DNA from: Labrenzia sp. R4_2
GTDB lineage: Bacteria; Pseudomonadota; Alphaproteobacteria; Rhizobiales; Stappiaceae
Assembly (NCBI RefSeq): GCF_017743865.1
Contig: NZ_JAGHRJ010000004.1
Location: forward strand, 248,001 to 312,000
Direction of reading: 5' to 3'
DNA length: 64,000 nucleotides
Every line of letters starts with the position of its first letter. Positions within the stretch are counted from its first letter, which is position 1. Under the pieces are notes generated by a model. That model ran no database searches. It saw only the letters and a list, made by a program, of their open reading frames with translations, and was not told the origin of the DNA. Of the stretch, positions 9,493-17,558 are shown piece after piece. Both the position numbers and the translations under genes were made by a program.

Positions 9493-10410
9493 ATGGCCTA
9501 TCTGGAAAGCCTGCGGGTCTTCACGCGCGTGGTTGAGCTCGGCAGCATAACGGCGGGCGGCCGGGATTTACGGATGACGCCAGCTGTTGCCAGCAAGCGG
9601 ATCAAGGAGTTGGAGAAGCATCTTGGTGCCCGGTTGTTCAACAGAACGACCCGGTCCCTGACGCCGACAGAAGTCGGCAAGGTTTTCTACGAACATGCTG
9701 TAAAAGCTCTAGAATCCATCAATGACGCAGAGGCAGCGGTTGCGAGTTTCTCCGATATGCCGCGCGGTGTTTTACGGATCACCGCGCCGCTCGGTGCGGG
9801 ACGCCGGATCATCTCGCCGCTTGTGCCTAAGTTCGTTGAACAGTTCCCGGCAACAGAAGTTCACATGCGTTTATCCGACCGCAAAGTCGACATCATGTCG
9901 GACGGTTTGGACGTTGCTTTCTTCATTGGCACGCCGGAAGATTCCAACTTGAAACTGCGGAAGATCGCTGATTGTCCGCGCGTTCTATGCGCTGCTCCGG
10001 GATATCTTGAAAAGCACGGCACACCTCAAACTCCGGATGAACTTTTGACCGGCGAACACAACTGCCTTTTGCTGCGCTATCCGCATTCTCCGGAATATTT
10101 TTGGGTTCTGGAGACCAAAGAAGGGCCACGAAAACTGCAAGTCTCCGGGAAATTCGATGCCGATCATAGCGACGTTCTTACAGATTGGGCCCTCAGCGGA
10201 TACGGCATCGTCAACAAACCCCGGTTCGATGTTGCCGAGCACTTGCGGAAGGGAGATCTCGTGGAGATCTTGTCCGACACGCCACCACCGCCGACAATTT
10301 TCGGCTGCCTTTATCCGCACCGCCGTTTGCAGGATCCCAAAATCCGGCACTTTGTCGACTTTGTCATCAAGCATGCCGATCTCAGCGATCGCGCCACAGC
10401 AGCAGAATAA
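9493..10410 (+). CDS. LysR-family transcriptional regulator of purine catabolism
   Basis: A 305-residue LysR regulator: N-terminal winged helix-turn-helix (about 1-60, with SLRVFTRVVELGSITAGGRD) and a periplasmic-binding-like effector domain from about residue 90. The start at 9493 has GGAGGA 6 nt upstream. It is divergent from xdhA and convergent with the 5-hydroxyisourate hydrolase gene, so control of xanthine dehydrogenase in response to a purine intermediate is the natural hypothesis. The effector cannot be read from sequence. Confidence 0.88.
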   Translation: MAYLESLRVFTRVVELGSITAGGRDLRMTPAVASKRIKELEKHLGARLFNRTTRSLTPTEVGKVFYEHAVKALESINDAEAAVASFSDMPRGVLRITAPLGAGRRIISPLVPKFVEQFPATEVHMRLSDRKVDIMSDGLDVAFFIGTPEDSNLKLRKIADCPRVLCAAPGYLEKHGTPQTPDELLTGEHNCLLLRYPHSPEYFWVLETKEGPRKLQVSGKFDADHSDVLTDWALSGYGIVNKPRFDVAEHLRKGDLVEILSDTPPPPTIFGCLYPHRRLQDPKIRHFVDFVIKHADLSDRATAAE

Positions 10411-10437
10411 AACCAGAGGCAGGTCCCCTGCCCCTGG
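10406..10437 (-). terminator. Terminator of uraH
   Basis: On the minus strand CCAG-x-GGCAGG pairs with CCTGCC-x-CTGG around a 3-nt loop and is followed by TTTTATT. It lies just past the uraH stop and overlaps the end of the convergent LysR gene. Confidence 0.6.
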
Positions 10438-10469
10438 CTTCCTCAAAGCTGAAAACAATATCCGGTCAA

Positions 10470-10823
10470 TCAGCTTCCGCGGTAAGTCGAATAGCTAAAT
10501 GGCGAGACGAGGAGCGGGACGTGATAATGCGCTTCCTCCGACATGCCGAAGCGCAGCGGGACGACGTCCAAGAACTTTGGGTCCGGCAGGGATGTTCCAG
10601 CTTCATCGAAATATGCGCCCACATGAAACTCGAGTTCATAAGTGCCGGTTTCGAATTCATCGGCCGGAAGAATGTGGCTGTCTGTGCGGCCATCATTATT
10701 CGTCACGAGGCTGCGAACGAAAATGCGGCTGTCACCGGAGATCCGGTAGAGGTCGATCTTGATCCCCTTGCCGGGACAGCCTTGGGCGGTGTCGAGAACA
10801 TGGGTGGTGAGGTATCCGGCCAT
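10470..10823 (-). CDS. uraH: 5-hydroxyisourate hydrolase (transthyretin-like)
   Basis: A 117-residue transthyretin-related protein that hydrolyses 5-hydroxyisourate, the uricase product, towards allantoin. Visible marks are the N-terminal THVLD with the active-site histidine, the basic residue region FVRSLVTNNDGR, and the C-terminal tetrapeptide YRGS that defines the enzyme against vertebrate transthyretin. The start at 10823 (MAGYLTTHVLD) has AGGAGAG upstream; the longer frame from 10856 adds an 11-residue tail not seen in the family. It is cytosolic: no signal peptide. Uricase itself is not in the window. Confidence 0.93.
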   Translation of the reverse strand: MAGYLTTHVLDTAQGCPGKGIKIDLYRISGDSRIFVRSLVTNNDGRTDSHILPADEFETGTYELEFHVGAYFDEAGTSLPDPKFLDVVPLRFGMSEEAHYHVPLLVSPFSYSTYRGS

Positions 10824-11324
10824 AAGGCTCTCCTGAATAATCATTGTTGCCGGCAATCATGCTGAGCACAGGCCTTGTTTTGCACCAGCCGATATCCGAA
10901 AGCACCTTCTGATTTTACAAGAAAGTCAGAAGATTATTTTGCTTTATAAGAAAAATGACCGCAATTGTTAGACGGGTCAGAGAACATGCCTGGATCCTCG
11001 GATCACTCTTCCGGACGGAAACTACAGGCTCCGGTCGCCGATAATCCGGCAACCGGCTCAGATCCTGCGGGCGCAAGTATGTCTTCGCCTTGCGGTGTGC
11101 TGTCCCCATCGACCTTCACTACAACGACCAGAAAAGACCTGCGCACGGTTCCATCCAGCTCCGCGCGAAGCAGGCTGCTCACCTTTTCAAAACCTGCCGT
11201 GCCGGGAGGGCTGGCAGTCACATCCGTGGGGATCACACCAGAACTGGTTTGAGATTCACAAAATGGATGATCCCGGTCCATCAAACGAGACAGGGACATC
11301 CGATCGACCTTCAGAGGAGAAACC
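10824..11324. other. 501-bp intergenic region, no gene recognised
   Basis: This gap separates the divergent uraH and urate/xanthine permease genes. The first part (about 10890-10960) is AT-rich and suits promoters. The remainder (about 10970-11290) has coding-like composition and several short overlapping open frames on both strands, but none has a convincing ribosome-binding site or recognisable protein motif. The permease has GAGGAGAAACC directly before its ATG. Confidence 0.4.
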
Positions 11325-12752
11325 ATGAGTAACGCATCGATCGGATCGCCGGAGCAATTGCGCGATCCCAACTATACCCCGCCTTTGGCAAAGGCAATCC
11401 CGCTCGGGATCCAGCACGTCCTGGCCATGTTTGTTTCAAACGTGACCCCCGCGATAATCGTGGCGGGAGCTGCCGGTTTCGGTTTTGGGTCGAATTCACC
11501 TGATTTTCCCGAGCTTCTTTATCTGATCCAAATGTCGATGCTATTTGCCGGCGTGGCGACTCTGCTCCAGACCATTACCTTGGGTCCGGTCGGGGCAGGG
11601 CTGCCAATCGTACAAGGCACGTCTTTTGCCTTCCTGCCGATCATGATCCCGCTTGTCGCCGGCAAAGGCGTCGACGGGCTCGCCGCCGTCTTTGGCGGGG
11701 TCATCATCGGCGGCATGTTCCATGCGGTACTGGGTCTGTTTATCGGCAAAATCCGCTTTGCCCTGCCGCCGCTTGTCACAGGATTGGTCGTTACGATGAT
11801 CGGTCTGTCGCTGGTAAAGGTCGGGATCCAATATGCCGCCGGCGGAGTACCGGCCATCGGCACTCCGGAATACGGGTCCTTGCTCAACTGGTCTGCGGCG
11901 CTGGTGGTCATCTTCGTCACCCTTGGGCTCAAGTTCTATGCAAGAGGTATGCTGTCGGTTTCTGCAGTGCTGCTGGGCCTGATTGCAGGTTACATTTATG
12001 CCCTGATGACCGGGATGCTGACTTTCGACACCATTGCGTCTTCCTGGTCAAATGCCAGCGCATTCGCCCTGCCGCAACCTTTCAAATACGGGTTTGAAAT
12101 CTCTGCAGCTGCGGTCATCGGTTTCTGTCTCATGGGCTTTGTTTCGGCAATCGAAACCGTAGGCGACGTCACCGGGATTACAAAAGGTGGTGCAGGCCGC
12201 GACGCAACGGACAAGGAAATTTCCGGTGCGACCTACGCCGATGGTCTGGGCAGCACCGTCGCCGGCTTGTTCGGCGGGTTTCCGAACACATCCTTCAGCC
12301 AGAACGTCGGCCTGATCGCCATGACCGGTGTCATGAGCCGGCATGTCGTAACGTGCGGCGCCATTTTCCTAATCATCTGCGGGCTGGTGCCGAAGGTCGG
12401 CGGTTTGATCCGCACCGTCCCGATTGAGGTTCTTGGCGGCGGCGTCATCGTCATGTTCGGAATGGTTGTCGCAGCCGGTGTCTCAATGCTCTCAGATGTA
12501 AACTGGAACCGCCGCAATATGGTAATCTTCGCGATTGCCCTGACAATCGGACTGGGTCTTAAGCTGGAACCGGGCGCGCTGCAGCATATGCCGGATACGG
12601 CTCGGATCTTGCTGACAACGGGGCTTCTGCCCGCAGCAGCGATCGCCATTGTGCTTAACCTGATCCTTCCAGATGAATTATCTGAAGAAGCGACCGAAGA
12701 AGTTTCCGGCGGCATGGCCGGCCATGGCAAAGGCTCTCTGCCGGCGGAGTAA
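11325..12752 (+). CDS. NCS2-family urate/xanthine permease
   Basis: A 475-residue nucleobase:cation symporter-2 with about 12-14 hydrophobic segments. The N-terminal GIQHVLAMF carries the conserved histidine of transmembrane segment 1, and SQNVGLIAMTGVMSR is the NAT signature (QN-x-G then TG) that sets purine specificity. It is distinct in sequence from the AzgA-like permease at 2964. GAGGAGAAACC precedes the ATG. Position beside uraH suggests urate or xanthine uptake; the exact substrate is not readable. A strong terminator follows 32 bp after the stop. Confidence 0.9.
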   Translation: MSNASIGSPEQLRDPNYTPPLAKAIPLGIQHVLAMFVSNVTPAIIVAGAAGFGFGSNSPDFPELLYLIQMSMLFAGVATLLQTITLGPVGAGLPIVQGTSFAFLPIMIPLVAGKGVDGLAAVFGGVIIGGMFHAVLGLFIGKIRFALPPLVTGLVVTMIGLSLVKVGIQYAAGGVPAIGTPEYGSLLNWSAALVVIFVTLGLKFYARGMLSVSAVLLGLIAGYIYALMTGMLTFDTIASSWSNASAFALPQPFKYGFEISAAAVIGFCLMGFVSAIETVGDVTGITKGGAGRDATDKEISGATYADGLGSTVAGLFGGFPNTSFSQNVGLIAMTGVMSRHVVTCGAIFLIICGLVPKVGGLIRTVPIEVLGGGVIVMFGMVVAAGVSMLSDVNWNRRNMVIFAIALTIGLGLKLEPGALQHMPDTARILLTTGLLPAAAIAIVLNLILPDELSEEATEEVSGGMAGHGKGSLPAE

Positions 12753-12784
12753 TCCGAGTGCATGAAAACCTACGAAATCGATTG

Positions 12785-12807
12785 GGGCCGCTGCTGCGGC
12801 CCTTTTT
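12785..12807 (+). terminator. Rho-independent terminator after the NCS2 permease
   Basis: GGGCCGC (12785-12791), loop TGCT, GCGGCCC (12796-12802), then five T residues. Confidence 0.9.
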
Positions 12808-12943
12808 ACTTTTTGGAGCTCAACACTTTTGAGAAACCGGCTACCCCCCAGCTGAACCGCATTACCACAGACCGTTTACGTAGGCCCCGGATCAAGTCCG
12901 GGGAGACGCCAGACTGAAAAGCATCACCAATGAAATCCGCACC

Positions 12944-12977
12944 AAGAAAAAAGAGGGCCAACGTTTCCGCTGGCCCC
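12944..12977 (-). terminator. Rho-independent terminator of the bhcABCD operon
   Basis: On the minus strand GGGCCA, a 10-nt loop and TGGCCC are followed by TCTTTTTTCTT. It lies 38 bp after the bhcD stop. Confidence 0.85.
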
Positions 12978-13014
12978 AGGCAAGGTTCTTGGAAAATTGA
13001 TTGGCCGAACGCCG

Positions 13015-13980
13015 TTAGAAATCAACGTTGATCGCAACACCCTTTTTGATCGCGAGGTCGACAACCGCTGAAGCAACAGCCAAGTCCTGCAAACCAACAC
13101 CCGTACCATCGAACAGGGTGATCTCATCCTCTGACGTCCGGCCTTTATGATTGCCATTGATGACAGCGCCAATCTCGTTGATGTCACTCTGCAATATCAA
13201 CCCGCTTGCAACTGCATGCTGGCACTCGCCGATGGTCGAGGACTGGGCAACTTCATCCGTGAAAACAGTGGCCGTGGCCACCAGTTCAGCTTCGACTTCC
13301 TGTTTGCCTTTGGTGTCTGTCCCCATGCATGCAAGGTGCGTTCCGGATGTGACCTGCGCTGCTTTGAGAATCGGGTCGAAGCTGGATGTGATGGAAATGA
13401 CCACATCGGCTTCCGCCCCCAGACGATCAAGATCGACGGCCTCAAAAGGCAGACCAAGCTCCTTGGCGGTCTCGTCCAGGCGGGACAGCATTTCAGGATG
13501 CAGGTTCCAGCCGATCACCTTCTCGAAAGACCGCTGCTCGGCGGCCGCCCGCATTTGAAACGCGGATTGGTGACCTGCGCCGATCATACCAAGAACCTTG
13601 GCATCCTTGCGCGCCAGGTGTTTGATCGAGACGGCAGAAGCGGCCGCCGTGCGCAGCGCCGTCAATAGATTGCCGCCGACAATAGCCTTGGCCTTGCCAG
13701 TATCTGCATCAAACAGAAATACCGTAGACTGGTGGTTGGTCAGACCCTTGTCGGCATTGCCGGGCCAATACCCGCCGGACTTCAGCCCCAATGCCAGAGA
13801 TGACCGGTCAAAGCCGGACTTGAAGCCATAGAGAGCATCCGCGTGCCCGATGGCTTCCCGGATTACTGGAAAATTATAGGCGGCGCCGCTCGACATGGCC
13901 GCAAACACGCTTTCGACCGCATCGAATGCTTCCGTACGACCGAGCAAACCGGCGATTTCCTTCTCAGGAACGATAAACAT
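13015..13980 (-). CDS. bhcD: Iminosuccinate reductase BhcD (ornithine cyclodeaminase/mu-crystallin fold)
   Basis: A 321-residue ornithine cyclodeaminase family protein. In the beta-hydroxyaspartate cycle this family member reduces iminosuccinate to L-aspartate with NAD(P)H. Visible: substrate-side residues around Lys67 (LGLKSGG) and Arg110 (LLTALRTAA), then the dinucleotide-binding GMIGAGHQS at 131-139. The ATG at 13980 follows GGAGA with 5 nt spacing; the GTG at 13992 is less likely. Last gene of bhcABCD and followed by a terminator. Alone it would be called ornithine cyclodeaminase; the flanking aldolase, dehydratase and aminotransferase make iminosuccinate the much better substrate. Confidence 0.9.
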   Translation of the reverse strand: MFIVPEKEIAGLLGRTEAFDAVESVFAAMSSGAAYNFPVIREAIGHADALYGFKSGFDRSSLALGLKSGGYWPGNADKGLTNHQSTVFLFDADTGKAKAIVGGNLLTALRTAAASAVSIKHLARKDAKVLGMIGAGHQSAFQMRAAAEQRSFEKVIGWNLHPEMLSRLDETAKELGLPFEAVDLDRLGAEADVVISITSSFDPILKAAQVTSGTHLACMGTDTKGKQEVEAELVATATVFTDEVAQSSTIGECQHAVASGLILQSDINEIGAVINGNHKGRTSEDEITLFDGTGVGLQDLAVASAVVDLAIKKGVAINVDF

Positions 13981-14042
13981 AGGTGTCTCCACAAAAAAGC
14001 CGAGCCCGCTTTGGGCTCAGCCATATCGAAAAACGTGATGGA

Positions 14043-15206
14043 TCAGTAAGCCTTGCCGCGGGCGGAGACCGGCCAGACCGTCTCGACCTTGCCGTTGCGA
14101 ACCCCAACGTACCAATCATGGACATTGGCCGTCGGGTCGCAGTGGCCCGGGACAAGCTTCAACTTTTCGCCGACTTTCAAGACACCATCTGGATCCGCAA
14201 TCACCCCATGCTCGTCAGAGCATTTGACGTATTCAACATCAGATCTACCGAAGATGAACGGCAGACCACTGTCGACGGACTGGGCTTTCAAACCGGCATC
14301 GCAGATCGCCTTGTCCGCCTTTGCGTGGCTCATCACCTGGGTGAGAATGAAGAACGCATTCTCCCACTCGCCCTGGTCAATACGGTTGCCGTCCTTGTCC
14401 AGGATCCGGCCATAGTCCGCATCCATGAAGGCATACGACCCGCACTGCAGCTCGTTGTAGACACCTGAATTGGATTCGAAATAGTAGGACCCTGTGCCGC
14501 CACCGGAGACCAGTTCCGGCTCCAGACCGACCCCTTTCAATCCTGCGACTGCATCCTTGACCATGGCAATGGCAACGTCGAGCTTCTCCTGGCGCGCCTC
14601 GTACGTATCGAGATGCTGCATGGCTCCCTGATAAGCCTGGATACCGGTAAACTTCAGCCCCGGCGCTGCATCAACGGCTTTCGCGATTTCAACGACCGCC
14701 TCCGTCGTCGTGACGCCGCAGCGGCCGGCACCGCAGTCGATTTCAATGAAGACTTCCAGCGTCGTCCCAGCCTCGGCCGCAGCTGCCGAGAGTTCGGCAA
14801 CATTGTCGATATCATCGACGCAAACCAATGTGCGGGCACCCAGCTTCGGCAACTGCGCCAAGCGCTTGATCTTGGCCGGGTCGCGCACCTGGTTGGATAC
14901 AAGAACATCCTTGATGCCGCCGCGGGCAAAGACTTCGGCTTCACTGACTTTCTGGCAGCAAACGCCGACGGCTCTGCCCAGACGCTCCTGCAGTTTGGCA
15001 ACGTCGACTGACTTGTGCATCTTGCCGTGCACGCGGTGGCGCATGCCATGCGCTTTGGCATAGTCGCCCATCTTCTTGATGTTGCGCTCCAGTGCATCCA
15101 GATCGAGCACCAGGCACGGCGTTTGGATGTCCTTTTCGTCCATCCCCGGGACAGCCGGAACGTCGTACCCAACCTCAAGTTTTTCAAATCCAGTTATTGC
15201 GTTCAT
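14043..15206 (-). CDS. bhcC: Beta-hydroxyaspartate aldolase BhcC (D-threonine aldolase-like)
   Basis: A 387-residue alanine-racemase-fold PLP enzyme of the D-threonine aldolase type. In the cycle it condenses glycine and glyoxylate to erythro-beta-hydroxyaspartate. TPCLVLDLDALERN (about 29-42) opens the barrel, and HGKMHKSVDVA (60-70) holds the PLP lysine; the C-terminal part has the HCD metal-site motif in VPGHCDPTANVHD typical of divalent-metal-dependent D-threonine aldolases. It lies between bhcB and bhcD on one strand. Identification rests on the full bhcABCDR arrangement rather than this gene alone. Confidence 0.9.
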   Translation of the reverse strand: MNAITGFEKLEVGYDVPAVPGMDEKDIQTPCLVLDLDALERNIKKMGDYAKAHGMRHRVHGKMHKSVDVAKLQERLGRAVGVCCQKVSEAEVFARGGIKDVLVSNQVRDPAKIKRLAQLPKLGARTLVCVDDIDNVAELSAAAAEAGTTLEVFIEIDCGAGRCGVTTTEAVVEIAKAVDAAPGLKFTGIQAYQGAMQHLDTYEARQEKLDVAIAMVKDAVAGLKGVGLEPELVSGGGTGSYYFESNSGVYNELQCGSYAFMDADYGRILDKDGNRIDQGEWENAFFILTQVMSHAKADKAICDAGLKAQSVDSGLPFIFGRSDVEYVKCSDEHGVIADPDGVLKVGEKLKLVPGHCDPTANVHDWYVGVRNGKVETVWPVSARGKAY

Positions 15207-15228
15207 CAGTTTGATCTCCGAAACGGCT

Positions 15229-16200
15229 TCAAAGGGTCCAAGGGAGTTTGTTCAGGTCGACGTTGCCGCCGGTGATGATGACACCCACGCGCTTGCCAGC
15301 GAAGATGTGCCTGTTCTTCAAGATTGTCGCGAGCGGCACCGCGGAGGACGGCTCCATGACAATTTTCATGCGCGCCCAGGTCAGCCGCATGGCCTCAACA
15401 ATCTCCTGCTCCGACGCCGTCAAGACGTCCGAGACGTAGTTGGAGACAAAGTGCCAGGTCAGATCTTTCAGCGGTACTTTCAGGCCGTCTGCAACCGTGC
15501 TTGGAGCATCATCCGCAATGATGTGACCGGCGCGGAAGCTCCTCGCAGCATCGTCCGCCTGTTCCGGCTCAGCTGCGAAGATCTTTACGTCCGGCGCCAG
15601 GCTCGACAAGGTGAGACACGTGCCCGAGACCATGCCACCGCCACCAATCGGCGCGATCACCATGTCGAGACCGTCAGTCTGTTCCATCAGTTCCTTGGAA
15701 CAGGTTCCCTGCCCCGCGATCACACGTTGGTCATTGTAGGGATGCACGAATTCAGCGCCGGTCTTTTTCTCCACTTCGGCAAAGACCGCCTCCCGGCTGG
15801 AGGTCGACGGCTCGCACTCCGTGATGATGCCGCCATAGCCACGAACGGCATCCTTCTTGGCCTGTGGCGCTGTGCGCGGCATGACCACATGGCACGGAAT
15901 ACCCCGGCGACCCGCCGCATAAGATAGGCTTAGAGCATGGTTGCCAGAGCTGTGGGTGGCGACACCCGTTTTGGCCGTTTCTTCATCGAGACCGAAGACC
16001 GCATTGGACGCGCCGCGAACCTTGAAGGCACCAGCTTTCTGAAAATTCTCACACTTGAAAAACAGCTCAGCACCGGTCAGATCATTCAGGAACGAAGACG
16101 TCAAAACAGGTGTCCGATGCACGTACGGCTTGATCCGTTCATGCGCAACCAGCATGTCCTCCAGGGTTGGGATGTAGGAGTTCACGGCGTCGGTCTTCAT
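15229..16200 (-). CDS. bhcB: Beta-hydroxyaspartate dehydratase BhcB (threonine dehydratase-like)
   Basis: A 323-residue fold-type II PLP enzyme. In the cycle it removes water from beta-hydroxyaspartate, giving iminosuccinate for BhcD. The PLP lysine is Lys60 in AGAFKVRGA, the SSGNHALS loop binds the substrate carboxylate, and the phosphate-binding GGGGMVSG lies near residue 180. There is no C-terminal ACT regulatory domain, so it is not a biosynthetic threonine deaminase. Its ATG overlaps the bhcA stop (ATGA, 16197-16200), showing translational coupling. Confidence 0.9.
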   Translation of the reverse strand: MKTDAVNSYIPTLEDMLVAHERIKPYVHRTPVLTSSFLNDLTGAELFFKCENFQKAGAFKVRGASNAVFGLDEETAKTGVATHSSGNHALSLSYAAGRRGIPCHVVMPRTAPQAKKDAVRGYGGIITECEPSTSSREAVFAEVEKKTGAEFVHPYNDQRVIAGQGTCSKELMEQTDGLDMVIAPIGGGGMVSGTCLTLSSLAPDVKIFAAEPEQADDAARSFRAGHIIADDAPSTVADGLKVPLKDLTWHFVSNYVSDVLTASEQEIVEAMRLTWARMKIVMEPSSAVPLATILKNRHIFAGKRVGVIITGGNVDLNKLPWTL

Positions 16201-17387
16201 GCGGCCTCCTTTGAGGAAACGGCCTCTTCGGTGCGGTAATAGTCTTGAGCCGCGGCAACGCCTGAGCCCAGTTTGATGGAAAGACCCAGATCTGCCATGA
16301 CCATTTCCGCTGTTGCCAAACCAGAGAGAGTCATGACGTCGGTTAGGCTGCCGAGGTGCCCGATCCGGAAAACCTTGCCGGCCACTTCCCCGAGGCCAAC
16401 GCCAAATGCTACACCGTATTTCCCAGCTGCATGGGTGACGATGTCGGTGGCGTTGAAGCCCTCGGGGGTTCGAATGGCGCTGACCGTTTCGGAATAGACA
16501 TCACGGGATCCCGCACAAAGCTGAAGCCCCCAGGCATGGACCGCCGCGCGCACGCCTTCTGCGATCCGATGGTGCCGGGCAAACACATTATCCAGTCCTT
16601 CGGATAACAGCATGTCACAGCTTGTTTTCAGGCCATTGAGCAGTCCAACCGCAGGTGTATAGGGGTAGGCATTGACCGCATAAGACTTCCGCATATCGCG
16701 AATATCGAAGAAGGTTCGCGGCAGCTTCGCCTTGTCGACAGCCGCCTGCGCCTTGGGTGATAATCCGACGATTGCCAGACCAGCAGGAAGCATGAAACCC
16801 TTCTGCGATCCCGTGACAGCGGCATCGACGCCCCATTCATCCATGCGGAAGTCCATGGACGCGATGGAGCTGACACCGTCGACATAAAGCAGCGCCGGAT
16901 GCTTGGCATTGTTGAGCGCCCGGCGGACAGCGGCAATGTCCGATTTAACGCCCGTTGCCGTCTCATTGTGCGTTGCAAGCACTGCCTTGATTTCATGATG
17001 CGTGTCTGCGGCCAGAATTTCTTCATAGCGATCCGCTGGCAAACCGGTTCCCCACGGCGCATCGACAATCACAACATCCAGCCCGTGACGCTGACAAAGG
17101 TCGATCCAGCGGTGCGAAAACATGCCGTTGCGAGCAGCCAGGATCTTGTCACCCGGGCTCAGTGTGTTCGTGATCACCGTTTCCCATCCACCGGTACCGG
17201 TCGATGGAAAGATGAAAACCTCTGCAAGTTCGCTCTTGAGTATCTTTTTTACACCCGACAGTGCCGGCTGGAGTATTTCGCCAAACAACGGTGATCGGTG
17301 ATCCAGTGTCGGCATATCACACGCCTTGCGAAGCGCTTCCGGCATATTTGTCGGACCTGGAATAAAAACAGGATTTTGAAAGCTCAT
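16197..17387 (-). CDS. bhcA: L-aspartate:glyoxylate aminotransferase BhcA
   Basis: A 396-residue class V aminotransferase. In the cycle it transfers the amino group of aspartate to glyoxylate, giving oxaloacetate and the glycine used by BhcC. FIPGPTNMPEALR at the N-terminus and PSTGTGGWETV near residue 62 are typical of serine/alanine-glyoxylate aminotransferases; Lys196 in TGSQKGFMLP is the PLP lysine and YVDGVSS holds the PLP-contacting aspartate. First gene of the operon, facing bhcR across a 170-bp gap rich in dyads. As a single gene it would be named serine-glyoxylate aminotransferase. Confidence 0.9.
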   Translation of the reverse strand: MSFQNPVFIPGPTNMPEALRKACDMPTLDHRSPLFGEILQPALSGVKKILKSELAEVFIFPSTGTGGWETVITNTLSPGDKILAARNGMFSHRWIDLCQRHGLDVVIVDAPWGTGLPADRYEEILAADTHHEIKAVLATHNETATGVKSDIAAVRRALNNAKHPALLYVDGVSSIASMDFRMDEWGVDAAVTGSQKGFMLPAGLAIVGLSPKAQAAVDKAKLPRTFFDIRDMRKSYAVNAYPYTPAVGLLNGLKTSCDMLLSEGLDNVFARHHRIAEGVRAAVHAWGLQLCAGSRDVYSETVSAIRTPEGFNATDIVTHAAGKYGVAFGVGLGEVAGKVFRIGHLGSLTDVMTLSGLATAEMVMADLGLSIKLGSGVAAAQDYYRTEEAVSSKEAA

Positions 17388-17404
17388 GGCCGTTTCCTCT
17401 CACG

Positions 17405-17416
17405 GTTTCATGAAAC
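17405..17416. promoter_or_regulatory. Perfect 12-bp palindrome upstream of bhcA
   Basis: GTTTCATGAAAC lies 18 bp before the bhcA start codon, a position where a bound repressor would block expression. Candidate operator in the bhcA-bhcR gap. Confidence 0.45.
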
Positions 17417-17446
17417 GGTACCGGAGTGCAGCTAGAGCGTGCAATT

Positions 17447-17469
17447 TTTTTAAAAAACTTTTTTAAAAA
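17447..17469. promoter_or_regulatory. AT-only 23-bp palindrome in the bhcA-bhcR gap
   Basis: TTTTTAAAAAA and TTTTTTAAAAA are perfect inverted arms around one C. IclR-family regulators bind AT-rich dyads of about this size, so this is a candidate BhcR site; intrinsic DNA bending is an alternative. Confidence 0.45.
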
Positions 17470-17545
17470 TCAAAATCCAACAAAACATCAATATTGTCAG
17501 ATAGATATATTTTTCATATGACGAATTAGTTTTTCAATAAAATGT

Positions 17546-17558
17546 TGAGACAGTCTCA
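17546..17558. promoter_or_regulatory. Palindrome abutting the bhcR start codon
   Basis: TGAGAC-A-GTCTCA is a perfect 13-bp dyad whose last base is the A of the bhcR ATG. It replaces a normal ribosome-binding site, so it could act as an autoregulatory operator or fold at the translation start. Confidence 0.45.

Noticed and set aside
13015..16200. Naming the bhc genes as ornithine cyclodeaminase, D-threonine aldolase and threonine dehydratase
   Set aside because: Each single-gene label is reasonable, but the four genes with a divergent IclR regulator match the beta-hydroxyaspartate cycle, which explains all of them at once.
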